A DNA stretch of 64,000 bases from Helicobacter typhlonius (GTDB lineage: Bacteria > Campylobacterota > Campylobacteria > Campylobacterales > Helicobacteraceae): the NCBI RefSeq assembly GCF_001460635.1, contig NZ_LN907858.1, forward strand, positions 806,001 through 870,000, written 5' to 3'. The notes beneath the pieces are model-generated. The model did not search any database, had not been told where the DNA came from, and saw only the letters and a list, made by a program, of their open reading frames with translations. Positions 26,301-35,812 of this stretch are shown in pieces (within the stretch, counting starts at the first letter, position 1; each line of letters opens with the position of its first letter). Made by a program: the position numbers and the translations under genes.

Positions 26301-27324
26301 TAAGTGCAATTCGTCTCTTGCGCAATCTTCGCAGGAATTTCACAAAAATACTTCACTCTCAAGGGTAATGACCGAAGCTGAAGCGAAGCAATCGCCATTT
26401 TTAGCCCAAAAGCCAACGTCATCTAAGGTTTTGTGTGCAGTGAGTGGTGGGGTAGATTCTAGTGTCGTTGCAGCGTTGCTTTATCGTGCCATTGGGGAGA
26501 ATCTTATTCCGGTGTTTGTGGATACCGGACTTTTGCGCAAGGGTGAGAGAGAGGCAGTGGAGAAAATGTTTAAAGAAAACCTCAAAGTGCCACTGATTAC
26601 TGCGGACGCAAGTGAGTTATTTTTAAGCCGCCTTAAGGGTGTGCTTGACCCCGAGATGAAGCGTAAAATTATCGGCGAGACCTTCATTGAAGTCTTTGAA
26701 AAAGAGGCGAAAAAGCATAATACAAAAGGCGAGATAAAGTTCCTCGCACAAGGCACACTCTACCCTGATGTGATAGAATCTGTGAGCGTGAAGGGACCCT
26801 CTAAGACGATAAAGTCGCATCACAATGTCGGCGGGCTGCCTGAATGGATGAAGTTTGAGCTGATTGAGCCATTACGAGAGCTATTTAAAGATGAAGTGAG
26901 GGCATTAGGGCGAGAGCTAGGAATGCCCGAATCTATGCTAATGCGCCACCCATTCCCGGGACCAGGACTAGCCATTCGCATTATGGGTGAGGTAAATAAG
27001 GCGGATTTGGATTTGCTGCGTGAGGCGGATTCTATCTTTATAGACGAGCTACATAAACAAGGCTACTATGATAAAGTGTGGCAGGCGTTTTGTGTGCTGC
27101 TCAATGTGCGGAGTGTGGGTGTAATGGGCGATAATCGCACTTATGATAATACGATTTGTGTGCGAGCGGTGGAAGCGATTGACGGAATGACTGCAACTTT
27201 TGCGCATTTACCTCACGATTTTTTAGAGGGCGTAAGTAATAGAATCATCAACGAAGTAGAGGGCATTAATCGTGTCGTCTATGACATCACGAGCAAACCT
27301 CCGGGCACGATTGAGTGGGAGTGA
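23395..27324 (+). CDS. guaA: GMP synthase with two internal insertions (three GNAT domains and a Tag glycosylase)
   Basis: A 1309-residue single frame. The GMP synthase core is complete: glutaminase with Cys84 (GICYGMQL), His554 and Glu556 (LQFHPEVV), and ATP pyrophosphatase with SGGVDSS at 1017-1023 to the end. The glutaminase is split at about residue 114-499 by a YjaB-like GNAT (143-291, [10 protein letters not shown]) and a RimJ/RimL-like GNAT (314-486, [11 protein letters not shown]). Between glutaminase and pyrophosphatase, about 601-1008, lie a third GNAT (609-765, paralogue of the first) and a complete 3-methyladenine DNA glycosylase I (786-970: Cys788, His806, Glu827, His964, Cys968). 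Removing both inserts leaves about 515 residues, the normal GuaA length. All domains keep key residues, so a working fusion, possibly processed, is likely. Confidence 0.93.
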   Translation: MQANNVQILVLDFGSQYTQLIARRLREYGVYTEIVPYFEKLDSIKSKNPKGIILSGGPASVYEKDAYKPDSAIFTLGIPILGICYGMQLIAQHFGGRVIKADAQEFGKAVLEIMESSQDSKDSSCFAFQGASQGIQAPMTLSFDIFSHRKFPQMLTALLDLWEDSVQASHIFLTKQHIAEIRPEVKAALQSSQNIITATDKKDFLGFVGVEKNKIEMLFVASSAFRKGIGKALLKEALERYLKDYPCILVDCNEQNTQGLAFYKSLGFEKVGMSEKDSAGRDFPIVHLKVSKAILKKALERETSDSVANAFVCESERVFLRPYTQADFAALHKTVSDKETMYAWGQGFSKKQSQEWLDKQLAHYQQYGFGIWAIIEKQSGAIIGNAGLNHTEISLKGKTQKIVEIGYLLHRNFWGKGYGSEVARMCVKYGFETLGLEEVYCLIKEDNKASIKVAKMLEMELIGKHIKNYKGKELPHCVFRLEKKVWQELGNSATQGFKSCSLFKGVKQDSIVWMSHADKVESIPQGFRELAKSGNTHYCAIADSKRKIYALQFHPEVVHSECGGQMLQNFAVGICGANTCWNMRHFAQNEIEKLRRIVYGGKAHCENPMSFMQIQEAFKHIGKAQTIQRLVEIWEEGARATHKDLSENEIAGMREEIREAILKSKNLLIAQKNEEWLGFIEIEKNEIAMLFVAPKAFRKGLGKALLKEAFMRYLGAFEVIKVNSLEWALGFYQALGFAKTGKKPIPAGSAGAFSPELIPLSIARESLQKSLGLEAQDSNEGVREKVRCAWATDKDEAARKLYEDYHDTEWGEPLHEDKKLFEHLVLEGFQAGLSWITILKKREAFRVAFDDFDPHIVANYDEDKIKELMRNEGIIRNRAKIEAAIINAKAFMAVQREFGSFDKYIWGFVGGKPIINAFESIADLPASTPLSDKIAKDLKKRGFKFVGTTTMYAMMQSIGMVNDHLTSCFKCNSSLAQSSQEFHKNTSLSRVMTEAEAKQSPFLAQKPTSSKVLCAVSGGVDSSVVAALLYRAIGENLIPVFVDTGLLRKGEREAVEKMFKENLKVPLITADASELFLSRLKGVLDPEMKRKIIGETFIEVFEKEAKKHNTKGEIKFLAQGTLYPDVIESVSVKGPSKTIKSHHNVGGLPEWMKFELIEPLRELFKDEVRALGRELGMPESMLMRHPFPGPGLAIRIMGEVNKADLDLLREADSIFIDELHKQGYYDKVWQAFCVLLNVRSVGVMGDNRTYDNTICVRAVEAIDGMTATFAHLPHDFLEGVSNRIINEVEGINRVVYDITSKPPGTIEWE

Positions 27325-27352
27325 ATACTAACAGAATTCAAAAAGGAGTAAA

Positions 27353-28291
27353 ATGACTTATAAAGAATTGATTGTAGAGGCTTTAAAACAAACAAAAGAG
27401 CCTTTGACAAGTGAGCAAATTTGGTTAAGGGCTTGTGAAATTGGGCTTGATAAAAAGCTTTCAAGCGTTGGAAAAACGCCTATTAAAACTATTGGAGCTG
27501 TCATTTATACTCGTATTAAAAGAAGAGAAAATTGTTTCATTGTTGCCTCTAGAAAGCCTACAACTTTTTGGCTCAAGGCTAGAGAGGGTGAATTAGCTCA
27601 TTTAAAAATTAATGATGCATTGGCAGATGAAAAAGACAAACAAGAAAAGAATCCATTTCACGAAAGGGATTTGCATCCCTTACTTGTAAAATTTCTCTAT
27701 GAAAATTCTAATTTTAATCTCCAATGCAAAACTATTTACCACGAAAAAAGCAGAAAAGCAGCAATGGGTAAAGACAAATGGAATTACCCTGATATTGTAG
27801 GCGCGTATTTTCCTTATGATGATTACAACAAAGAGACTTTGACACTTTTGCATAATATAGGGCAAAATAGTTACAAATTTTTTTCATTTGAGCTTAAAAT
27901 CAGTCTTGATTTTTCAAATTTAAAAGAAAGTTATTTTCAAGCCGTGAGTAATTGTAGCTGGGCAAATGAAGGATACTTGGTAGTTTTTAAAGAAATTGAT
28001 GATGAAGTTTTAAGTGAATTGAGGCGACTTAATCAAAGCTTTGGTATAGGGGTGATAAAACTTGAGTGTGACATTTTAGACTCTAAAATTTTGCTTAGTT
28101 CCAAAGAAAGAGATCTTGACATACAAACACTAAATATGCTTTTAGAAAAAAATAGCGATTTTAAAACTTTTATTGAAGATATAAACAAACAAATCAAAGC
28201 AGGGTTTGATACAGAAATAAAAGCAAAATTTGATAAAGTTTTTGATGATGAAGAAATGCAAAAATATCTTAAAGAAAATACATTGGAGTAG
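27353..28291 (+). CDS. HARE-HTH domain protein of a restriction cassette (HrgA-like)
   Basis: 312 residues. The first 75 (MTYKELIVEALKQTKEPLTS...TFWLK) form a HARE-type winged helix found in restriction-linked and chromatin proteins. The remainder holds a nuclease-like region (HERDLHPLLVKFL, later FFSFELKIS) seen in COG2958/HrgA-type proteins near Helicobacter restriction genes. AAGGAG precedes the ATG. It starts 28 bases after guaA and runs into the DpnII-like genes with 3-base spacing, so it is part of that operon. Its role (regulator, or accessory nuclease such as for modified DNA) is not established. Confidence 0.65.
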   Translation: MTYKELIVEALKQTKEPLTSEQIWLRACEIGLDKKLSSVGKTPIKTIGAVIYTRIKRRENCFIVASRKPTTFWLKAREGELAHLKINDALADEKDKQEKNPFHERDLHPLLVKFLYENSNFNLQCKTIYHEKSRKAAMGKDKWNYPDIVGAYFPYDDYNKETLTLLHNIGQNSYKFFSFELKISLDFSNLKESYFQAVSNCSWANEGYLVVFKEIDDEVLSELRRLNQSFGIGVIKLECDILDSKILLSSKERDLDIQTLNMLLEKNSDFKTFIEDINKQIKAGFDTEIKAKFDKVFDDEEMQKYLKENTLE

Positions 28292-28294
28292 GAA

Positions 28295-29125
28295 ATGAAA
28301 AATAATCTACCTTTTGATGAATTTTTACAAAGCCTTCAAACAAGCAATAGAACTTTGGATTTTTTTGTAGATTGGCAAAAATGTCTCAAAAATAAAAATG
28401 AGATAAGCATAGCTTTAAATCATTTGAATTTTTTACTTGGAAAAGATACACAAGAGCTAAAAATTTATATTAAAAGCCTTTTTGAAGAATATCCCAAAGC
28501 TTTTAGTGTTTTAAATATTCTCATTGCTGTGAGAGATAGAAATGATTTGGTGCTTGATGTTGATGGTAATTTTTACCCTTTAAATTCTTATTTTGAAAAT
28601 TGTGAAAAAATTTATGAGTTCATTTGTCAAACAGGTTTGGAGCAAATTTTTTGCAATAGAAATATTAAAGATTTAAATGATTTCGTTTTTGGTATAGAAG
28701 TTGGGCTTGATAGTAATGCGAGAAAAAATCGTAGCGGAAAGGCTATGGAAACTTATCTTGGCAGTCTTTTTGCTAATGCTCAATTAAGTTTCGAAGAACA
28801 AGTTGATATTAGAAATTTTAAGGATTTACACCAAGCTTTTGGAGATGATATTAAAAAGTTTGATTTTGTTATTTTTGGCAAAGATACAAATTATTTTATA
28901 GAATCTAACTTTTATGCAGGTGGTGGAAGTAAGCTTAATGAAGTAGCGAGAGCCTATCAAGATTTAGCTCCAAAATTTGAAATATTTTCAAATTATGAAT
29001 TTATTTGGATAACTGATGGCAAAGGTTGGTTGAGTGCCAAAAACAAACTTCAAGAAGCTTATAAATATGTAGAAATCTATAATTTAAGCAATATAGGTAA
29101 TTTTATACAAAAGGTTAGAAAATGA
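28295..29125 (+). CDS. Type II restriction endonuclease, DpnII/MboI family (GATC)
   Basis: 276 residues, the usual size for the family. The catalytic region reads KKFDFVIFGKDTNYFIESNF then YAGGGSKLNEVARAY, closely following the F-D-F-V...I-E-x-N-F-Y-x-G-G-G-S-K-L-N-E block of DpnII/MboI/LlaDCHI enzymes, which cut unmethylated GATC. The upstream motif RNRSGKAMETYL is also typical. It overlaps the methyltransferase gene by 4 bases (ATGA). Recognition of GATC is inferred from the family; the extreme scarcity of GATC in the window agrees with it. Confidence 0.85.
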   Translation: MKNNLPFDEFLQSLQTSNRTLDFFVDWQKCLKNKNEISIALNHLNFLLGKDTQELKIYIKSLFEEYPKAFSVLNILIAVRDRNDLVLDVDGNFYPLNSYFENCEKIYEFICQTGLEQIFCNRNIKDLNDFVFGIEVGLDSNARKNRSGKAMETYLGSLFANAQLSFEEQVDIRNFKDLHQAFGDDIKKFDFVIFGKDTNYFIESNFYAGGGSKLNEVARAYQDLAPKFEIFSNYEFIWITDGKGWLSAKNKLQEAYKYVEIYNLSNIGNFIQKVRK

Positions 29126-29994
29126 AAACACCATATTCTAGCAAAGTTTTTCACCCTATTTTTATGAGTGAAGATAAACTTTTTAAGCTTTATCAAGGAG
29201 ATTGTAATGAGATTTTGCCTCAATTTGAAAATAAATTTGATCTAATTTTTGCTGATCCTCCCTATTTTCTCTCCAATGATGGTTTAAGCATACAAAGTGG
29301 AAAAATTGTAAGTGTGAATAAGGGCGAATGGGATAAGGGAGAAAATATCAGTGATATTGATGAATTTAATTTACAATGGATAAGCAATGCAAAAAAAGCT
29401 TTAAAAAATACGGGGAGTATTTTAATTAGCGGAACTTATCACAATATTTTTTCTTTAGGTGGCATCTTGCAAAAACTTGATTTTAAAATTTTAAATATCA
29501 TCACTTGGCAAAAGACAAATCCTCCTCCAAATTTTAGTTGTCGTTATCTCACACATTCAACAGAACAAATCATTTGGGCAAGAAAAAGCTCTAAACATAA
29601 ACATATTTTTAATTATGAAATTTTAAAAAAACTTAATGGAGACAAACAAATGCGTGATGTGTGGAGTTTTCCAGCCATTGCACCTTGGGAGAAAAGCTTT
29701 GGCAAACATCCAACACAAAAGCCTCTAGCCCTTTTGGTACGATTGCTTTTAATGGCAAGCGACAGAGATTCTGTTGTTTGCGATCCTTTTAGTGGAAGCT
29801 CTACCACAGGAATAGCCGCTAATCTTTTAAATAGAAAATTTATTGGCATAGAAAAAGAAAATGAGTTTATAAAAATATCTATAAACAGAAAGAGAGAATT
29901 AGAAAAAAATCTTGAAATAATAAAAAATAAAATTAATGATTTAAAGATTTTGGAAAGTATGGGGTTATTTACAATAGATATTAATCGTGTGTAA
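29122..29994 (+). CDS. DNA adenine methyltransferase of the DpnII-like system (beta class)
   Basis: 290 residues. Motif IV DPPY at 45-48 precedes motif I DPFSGSSTTG at 221-230, the beta-class order of M2.DpnII (DpnA)-type enzymes; the block FGKHPTQKPLALL before motif I is also typical. It presumably methylates adenine in GATC and protects the host from the adjacent endonuclease. Only one methyltransferase is present, whereas DpnII itself has two; the alpha-class Dam-like partner is not in this window. Four of the 16 GATC sites in the window lie in this gene and the two before it. Confidence 0.85.
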   Translation: MKTPYSSKVFHPIFMSEDKLFKLYQGDCNEILPQFENKFDLIFADPPYFLSNDGLSIQSGKIVSVNKGEWDKGENISDIDEFNLQWISNAKKALKNTGSILISGTYHNIFSLGGILQKLDFKILNIITWQKTNPPPNFSCRYLTHSTEQIIWARKSSKHKHIFNYEILKKLNGDKQMRDVWSFPAIAPWEKSFGKHPTQKPLALLVRLLLMASDRDSVVCDPFSGSSTTGIAANLLNRKFIGIEKENEFIKISINRKRELEKNLEIIKNKINDLKILESMGLFTIDINRV

Positions 29995-30037
29995 TATAAG
30001 CGGTATCACTTTCAAACTTTATTAAGCAAAATCAAAG

Positions 30038-31525
30038 TTAGCTTTCACATAGAATTTCCACACACTTTTTATAAATATCAGGATTATTAATAATAATCAA
30101 CTTAAGTCGTTTTCTTACTCTTGTTAGGGCTTGAAATAGTGTTTCTAAGGGATTATAATAAGCTCTAGCTTTATAGCTTAATCTACCTTCTTCTGTATAG
30201 TAGAAATCTTCAGTAATTATTATAACAATATTGTCCCATTCTTGTCCAATAGCTTGATGAGAGCTTGTGTCTGAAGAAAATTGAACTTGGCTTAATTTTT
30301 CTTGTGTATGCAAACTAGTGGAGAGATAAATATATTTCCATTTTTCTTTAATTAAAAAATTAACATATTCTTGCGTATCTTGTAAGTTATTTGCGTAGTA
30401 TAAGGATATATTTTTAAATTCCTTTGGTTTTGAATCTTGAGATTCTTTATTTTTTGGATTAAATATTTTTTTAATGAAATAAGCAATTTCTTTATTGTGT
30501 CTAATTTTATTCTTTAATTTATAATCAGCTCCCTTTGCGACTTTTTGAATTGCTTGTGTTACTTCCTTTGCTTCGTTAGCTCTGTTAAGTCTTTGATGAA
30601 CATCGTGAGAAAAAATTAATATTCCATTTTCTTTTATTTGCAGTATTTCTTTTAGCTGTTTAACGCTTATTCTTTGAGATTCATCAACAATAATAATATC
30701 GGCTTGAATTTGTTTAATATGATTAAAATCTTTGATTGGGTAAATATTCCACTTCAAATCTCTAAGTTTATATATTCCTTCATTAAGACTTGCACAATGC
30801 ACAATTACAACTTTATAGCTTTGTTTCATTAATTTTTTTGCAATGTGATATGTTAGCAGAGTTTTTCCTGTTCCAGCTTGACCAGATATTGAAAATATAT
30901 AATGACTTTTTTGATGAATCTTTTCTAATATCTCCTTACAGATTTGTTCTTGATAGTTAGTTAAAAAATATTGTTCATCGATAAATGATTGTGTATTGTT
31001 AAAAGGAGAGATTAAATAATTAATTGGGGCAAATAAAGTATCTGGATGTCTTTGTTCGCTTTCAAACTCTCTAAGTTCTTGGAGTAAGTTAGGTGTTTCA
31101 ATTTCTTTCAATTCTCCCTTGAAATATTTATAGAGTTTCTTTTGAGTAGCCACAAAGGTATAACAATGAATCTCTTTGTTAAGAGGAGAAAAATAGTGGT
31201 AGTTGCGCTGAAGTTGTTTAAGAATTTTATCGGTTGCAATCTCCTCAAATTTTAACTCAATATTAATAATTTTATTCTTTTCAAATCTAACTAAATCAAA
31301 TTCTTTTCCGATTTGTGGAATAGTGTAGTTAATGTAATAGCCCTCAAAAACATTAAAATTTTCATCTTTTAATTTTCTAAACTCTTGACATAAAAGACAT
31401 AAACTTTGAATCTCGTGTTTTTTAACATTTTGAATTTGTAGAAATTCTTTAATATGTTTGTCCGATAGTAATTCTTCTTCTTTAAAAAGATTGCAAATTT
31501 CTAAAAGATTTACAGTCCTTTGCAT
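30038..31525 (-). CDS. PD-(D/E)xK nuclease fused to DUF2075-type ATPase/helicase
   Basis: 495 residues. The N-terminal domain has EFD77LVRFEKNKIINIE90-L-K92, a D...ExK nuclease core. From about 190 a superfamily I-like P-loop domain follows: Walker A GQAGTGKT (215-222), Walker B IIIVDESQRI (D281), motif KNKIRHNKEI, and the C-terminal QALTRVRKRLKLIIIN (motif VI-like). This is the DUF2075/Schlafen-helicase type. It is convergent with the GATC methyltransferase and divergent from the methyltransferase at 31677 (151-base gap), so it may be the restriction partner of either or a stand-alone defence protein. The ATG at 31525 is preceded by AGG-poor sequence. Confidence 0.65.
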   Translation of the reverse strand: MQRTVNLLEICNLFKEEELLSDKHIKEFLQIQNVKKHEIQSLCLLCQEFRKLKDENFNVFEGYYINYTIPQIGKEFDLVRFEKNKIINIELKFEEIATDKILKQLQRNYHYFSPLNKEIHCYTFVATQKKLYKYFKGELKEIETPNLLQELREFESEQRHPDTLFAPINYLISPFNNTQSFIDEQYFLTNYQEQICKEILEKIHQKSHYIFSISGQAGTGKTLLTYHIAKKLMKQSYKVVIVHCASLNEGIYKLRDLKWNIYPIKDFNHIKQIQADIIIVDESQRISVKQLKEILQIKENGILIFSHDVHQRLNRANEAKEVTQAIQKVAKGADYKLKNKIRHNKEIAYFIKKIFNPKNKESQDSKPKEFKNISLYYANNLQDTQEYVNFLIKEKWKYIYLSTSLHTQEKLSQVQFSSDTSSHQAIGQEWDNIVIIITEDFYYTEEGRLSYKARAYYNPLETLFQALTRVRKRLKLIIINNPDIYKKCVEILCES

Positions 31526-31676
31526 AAAGATTTTTCCTCACTTGGTAAAATGAATTTTTATGTGTGATTGTATCATAAATGTTTCAGATACAGCTATGCA
31601 AAAATTTGCAAAGGAATATTAAGCTATACTCGCCTAAAAGGCTTAGATTTTATCGCAAGATTTTCTAAAACTCCCA

Positions 31677-32723
31677 TTGAGTAGAGAATTACAAGGGAGT
31701 TACAATCAAAAAAATTTACTTATTTTTGATGATAACCTCAATGCTATGCAAAATCTCTTGCAAAATCAAGCTAAAAGCTTCAAAAATAGCATTGATTTAA
31801 TCTATATTGACCCTCCTTTTGCCACAAATAATATCTTTAGACTAGGAAGCACGATGAGCGCAAGTTTAGATTCAAAAATTGCATATAAAGACAAATTTAA
31901 TTTGGAATCTTATTTGGAATTTCTCTACTATCGTCTAATTTTAATCAAAGAATTAATGAGTGAAAAAGGGAGTCTGTCTTTACACATTGATGATAAGGTG
32001 GGACATTATGTCAAAATCCTCTGTGATGAGATTTTTGGGAGAGAGCATTTTATTAGTGATATTGCGCGTATTAAATGCAATCCCAAAAACTTCAAACGCA
32101 AAGCCTATGGAAATATCAAAGATAGAATCTTATTTTATGTAAAAAGCAATCAATATGTTTGGAATGAAGTTTGTGAGGAAATCACAAAAAATGATTTACA
32201 TAAACGATTTAAAAAGCAAGATGAAAGAGGATACTATACTACGATTCCGCTTCACGCACCCGGAGTTACGCAAAAGGGAGAAAGCGGACAAGAATGGAAT
32301 GGCTTAAAACCTCCAGAGGGCAGACATTGGCGTTGCTCTTTAAACGAGTTAGATAAGCTAGAAAAAGCCGGACTGATTGAGTGGAGCAAAAATGGAGTGC
32401 CTAGAAAAAAGGTGTATGCAAAAGATTGCAAGGGTAAAAAGATTCAAGATATTTGGGAGTTTAAAGACACGCAAAGCCCTATGTATCCTACACAGAAAAA
32501 TAATGCGATGTTAAAAAGAATTATTCAAATGTCCTCCAATGTGGATTCCTTAGTAATGGATTGCTTTTGTGGAAGCGGAGGATTTTTGAGAGAATCTTTT
32601 TTGCTTGGGCGAAACTTTATAGGCATTGATGAGAGCAAAGAAGCAATTAAGATTAATCAAAAATGGATAAAAGAATATAATAAACAACATCTTATCAAAT
32701 GCAAATGTAGCTTTTTGGAATGA
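31677..32723 (+). CDS. Site-specific DNA methyltransferase (beta class)
   Basis: 348 residues. Motif IV DPPFATNN near residue 42 comes before motif I DCFCGSGGFLRES near residue 300, the beta-class order; YPTQKNNAML lies just before motif I. The start is TTG 31677: the frame is closed by TAG at 31644 and no ATG occurs before the first conserved block (NLLIFDDNLNAMQNLL). It may therefore have lost a few N-terminal residues. A -10 like TATACT is at 31625-31630. No clear partner endonuclease exists except the divergent nuclease-ATPase. Target unknown. Confidence 0.78.
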   Translation: MSRELQGSYNQKNLLIFDDNLNAMQNLLQNQAKSFKNSIDLIYIDPPFATNNIFRLGSTMSASLDSKIAYKDKFNLESYLEFLYYRLILIKELMSEKGSLSLHIDDKVGHYVKILCDEIFGREHFISDIARIKCNPKNFKRKAYGNIKDRILFYVKSNQYVWNEVCEEITKNDLHKRFKKQDERGYYTTIPLHAPGVTQKGESGQEWNGLKPPEGRHWRCSLNELDKLEKAGLIEWSKNGVPRKKVYAKDCKGKKIQDIWEFKDTQSPMYPTQKNNAMLKRIIQMSSNVDSLVMDCFCGSGGFLRESFLLGRNFIGIDESKEAIKINQKWIKEYNKQHLIKCKCSFLE

Positions 32724-32752
32724 GCATAAAATCAAATTGATACAGCAGAATC

Positions 32753-32857
32753 CAATAGAATTATCATTAACAAAATAATCAACGAGGTAAAGGGCATTAA
32801 TTGTATAAGCCTTGTGATATCATAAATAAAACCTCGGGATAGATTCAAATGGAAGTA
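32753..32857 (+). pseudogene. Decayed copy of the guaA 3' end
   Basis: Translated in one frame it reads NRIIINKIINEVKGINCISL, then VIS and a stop, against the GuaA ending [20 protein letters not shown]. At DNA level AACGAGGTAAAGGGCATTAA matches guaA AACGAAGTAGAGGGCATTAA, and the match continues imperfectly through the codons for KPPGTIEW to about 32857. A short internal duplication is present at its start. It marks the right end of island B, as if the block 27353-32723 had been inserted at the guaA 3' end. Confidence 0.7.
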
Positions 32858-32885
32858 GTAATTTAACACCTATAAACTACTTAAG

Positions 32886-34916
32886 TTACTTTTCACTTAG
32901 CTCCTCAAGTCTCGTTTTAATTCGCTCTTTATAGCCTTGATAATATTCATTTGGCTTATAAGATTCTCTAAAAATGTCAAGTGCAGTTTTCCCCTCTTTA
33001 TTTTTAAGATTTACATCTGCACCATTGTCTAAAAGATAGAGAATAATATTGCCCTTATCACTAGTATTTGTTCTAAGAAATTTCATTAATATTGTTTCAC
33101 CTAGGTGATTTTGCACATTGAGATTAGCACCTTTTTGATGTAGAAATTCTACACGCTCTTTGGCATAATATTCACCTATAAAATGCAGCGGATAGTCTCC
33201 ATTTTTATCGGGCATATTAAGATTTAGCTTGGAGTTATTAAGCACTTCTTCTATAAGTTCTTTTCTAGGTGTATCATATTCTTTTATTGCCATAACAGCG
33301 GCGATGAGATTATCCATATTATATTCTAAGCCAAAGGAGCGAAAAAACTTAAGTCGCTCAAGTGTGCTAAAAGTAGATTCACGACTAAGTATTGCATTAC
33401 TTATATTATCATTAGTTGGCACTTTACCATAACTTTTAAGAATCTCTAAAATAGCTTTTGCTTTTTGCTTTTCTTTCTCTTTATAAAAACGATAAAGTGC
33501 ATTATCAATCACATCGCCATATTCATTTTGAACATTAATATCTGCGCCATTTTGAAGTAAAAATTGCATTTTATTGATAAGATGATGTTTTGCAGTATTA
33601 AGCAAAGGCGCATTGCGCTTATCATCTGCCTTATTGATATCTATGCCATATTCTACAAGTAAAGCAAGAATCTCTACATCATCATTATAATTATTTGTTG
33701 CATAGTATGCGAGATTGCTTGAGTGGATAAGCTCTTTTGTAGCGTGTGAGAGGACAATCCTTGCTATCTCTGCATTTTGCATTGCTGAATGCAATGTGTA
33801 AGCATTTTGAATATCAAGCAAATTTTTTTCTTCTAAAAGTTGTAGTATTGGGAGATTTTGCACCTCAACAATACTCTGTATGCTTGTTTCGTGAATCTTT
33901 GGGGTTTGCCCCGAGTTTAAAAGGAGCAAAAGTATCTCTGTATTTTGATTGTAGAGGGCAACATCAAGTGCATTAGCATTATTTTTAATAAAATCTTTTT
34001 CATATTCATAAGAACTGCTAATGAGCGGTTTTGTATAGTTTCTATTAATATCTGCTCCTTTTTTTAGTAGCTTTTCTACTCTTTGAATGTCATTTTCATA
34101 CACAGCATTGACAAGTGCATTCTCGCTCCAATTGCTTTTTTCATAGAATTTTATGCCATTAAAAAGAAGGATTGCAAAAAGTATAACGCCAAGTAGGATT
34201 TTAATAATTTGTATAGATACCTTACTCGTGTATTGTGCTTTAAGGGTATAGATAGAATTTTGTAGGGTTGTATTCATATTATTTTCTATAAATGGTAGGA
34301 TTTGTTGATTTTTTATAATATTAAGAATCTTTTCATTAGGACTAAGGATAGTAAAAGATTCTATATTATTAGAATCTAAATGTAATGAAGGCATAGAATC
34401 TTGCATAGATTTTGTATCTTTTTTAGGGTTTTTAAGTTGTAATTGCAAATCTTCCATATCTGTTTGTAGCTTTAAAGCGGCTTTTAAAATACTAGGAGAG
34501 AGCTTATAATCACATCTTACCCAGATTCCGTTTTGATACATTGTGGTAGTGATATTTTCACTTTTTTCATTTTCATTCTTTTTATTTTCTATGGTAAATT
34601 GGACAAGATTTGACATATTAGATGGAGAATATGAGGCTAAAATAACAAGTCTCTTTTGGGAATCAATAAGCACAAGATAATCTTTTAACGCATTAAAGGG
34701 ATTTTGTTTGGAACTTATACTCACAATAATTTGAAAAAATATGCCCAATACAAGCCCAACAGCAGTGCAAAAGGGTATGCCAAAGAGAAAAGAAAGTAAA
34801 AGCGGTATCCCACTTGCACCGCCTGTTTCCATATTAAGCGTAAGACCAAGCACTACTAAAAACTGAATAATCCCAATAGCGACACCGATTAAAGAAGTAA
34901 CTATAAGTGTTTTCAA
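32886..34916 (-). CDS. Membrane-anchored ankyrin-repeat protein
   Basis: 676 residues. Two hydrophobic segments at the N-terminus (about residues 5-25 and 38-70), a soluble stretch, a third membrane segment near residue 236-256 (ILLGVILFAILLFNGIKFY), then ankyrin-type repeats to the end, for example VYENDIQRVEKLLKKGADIN, MQFLLQNGADINVQNEYGD and ILYLLDNGADVNLKNKEGKT. Such proteins bind partner proteins; the partner is unknown. It is transcribed toward island B and stands alone. The start ATG at 34916 has a weak ribosome site. Confidence 0.75.
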   Translation of the reverse strand: MKTLIVTSLIGVAIGIIQFLVVLGLTLNMETGGASGIPLLLSFLFGIPFCTAVGLVLGIFFQIIVSISSKQNPFNALKDYLVLIDSQKRLVILASYSPSNMSNLVQFTIENKKNENEKSENITTTMYQNGIWVRCDYKLSPSILKAALKLQTDMEDLQLQLKNPKKDTKSMQDSMPSLHLDSNNIESFTILSPNEKILNIIKNQQILPFIENNMNTTLQNSIYTLKAQYTSKVSIQIIKILLGVILFAILLFNGIKFYEKSNWSENALVNAVYENDIQRVEKLLKKGADINRNYTKPLISSSYEYEKDFIKNNANALDVALYNQNTEILLLLLNSGQTPKIHETSIQSIVEVQNLPILQLLEEKNLLDIQNAYTLHSAMQNAEIARIVLSHATKELIHSSNLAYYATNNYNDDVEILALLVEYGIDINKADDKRNAPLLNTAKHHLINKMQFLLQNGADINVQNEYGDVIDNALYRFYKEKEKQKAKAILEILKSYGKVPTNDNISNAILSRESTFSTLERLKFFRSFGLEYNMDNLIAAVMAIKEYDTPRKELIEEVLNNSKLNLNMPDKNGDYPLHFIGEYYAKERVEFLHQKGANLNVQNHLGETILMKFLRTNTSDKGNIILYLLDNGADVNLKNKEGKTALDIFRESYKPNEYYQGYKERIKTRLEELSEK

Positions 34917-35062
34917 TCTCTACTCTTTTAAAATCATAATATGCGGCTTTACCTTTAAGACATTTTTTTGTCTAGGCTACTTTAAAACTATTCAAAAACC
35001 AAATTTCAAGCGTGGGAGCATTTTAGAAAAGATCACTTTGCAAATTTTATTTATCATCTCAC
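34917..35062. other. Short gap between two minus-strand genes
   Basis: No gene. It holds the upstream region of the ankyrin gene and the 3' side of the DUF3943-like gene. One of the rare GATC sites is at 35031. No hairpin or obvious promoter stands out. Confidence 0.3.
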
Positions 35063-35812
35063 CTAAAATCTCATTACTACTTGCATTTGTAAGCCCGTGC
35101 CATTTTTACCGCCAAGCGGCACAATTATACCCTGCATATCATTTTTGTTTTGCACACCAAAGGCGCGCGTCAAGCCGGTATTTTGTATTAAAAACCCCAC
35201 TGGATCCATAAGGAGCAGGGTAGTTTTACCAAGTATCCTCGAGCCTAAAAGTCTATCTTGATTTCCGTGTATGTGGAGTGTGGCACGATAAAAAAGTTCC
35301 CCAAAAATCGAGCCAATCGCAGGGGTAACAACTAAATCCTGCCAAGAAGGCACTTCAGCGAAAGCTTCCACGCCATATTCCCAAAAAAATGCAGAGGCGA
35401 GGACGCTATATAGGGTAGATTCAGCCCAGCTAAACCCTGCTACACGCGGCTGCATATAATACACCGCACCCCAATACGGATGTGTAATCCAATTTAAAAA
35501 CCAATCATCGGCATCAACAACTGGTCCCTGTGCGGTTTTTCTACGCCAATTTGCGCTAAGATTTACAATTTCAGACCTATCCCAGTTTGTGAAAGACTCG
35601 GGCATAAGATAAAGTGCGCCAGCCCCCACCAATGTGCCACCAAGCACTGCACCCGTGCTAATAGTTAGATATGCTGCTCTGTTGCTGGGCTGATAAAAGT
35701 AAGATTGTGTGCTTTGTGGTTCTAGTTGAGTATAGTCAAACTCATCGGCAAAAAGCTCAATAGACGCTAACAAGGCAAGAATTAGATGCCATTTGTGTAT
35801 GTGTGCAAACAT
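35063..35812 (-). CDS. DUF3943-like envelope protein
   Basis: 249 residues from ATG 35812 (an upstream in-frame GTG at 35830 is less likely: no ribosome site and it precedes a good signal peptide, HIHKWHLILALLASIELFA). The mature part contains DDWFLNWITHPYWGAVYYMQ, then SVLASAFFWEYGVEAFAEVPSWQDLVVTPAIGS-type motifs of the DUF3943 family, thought to lie in or near the outer membrane, and it ends in an aromatic residue (QVVMRF). No biochemical role is known. Confidence 0.65.
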   Translation of the reverse strand: MFAHIHKWHLILALLASIELFADEFDYTQLEPQSTQSYFYQPSNRAAYLTISTGAVLGGTLVGAGALYLMPESFTNWDRSEIVNLSANWRRKTAQGPVVDADDWFLNWITHPYWGAVYYMQPRVAGFSWAESTLYSVLASAFFWEYGVEAFAEVPSWQDLVVTPAIGSIFGELFYRATLHIHGNQDRLLGSRILGKTTLLLMDPVGFLIQNTGLTRAFGVQNKNDMQGIIVPLGGKNGTGLQMQVVMRF

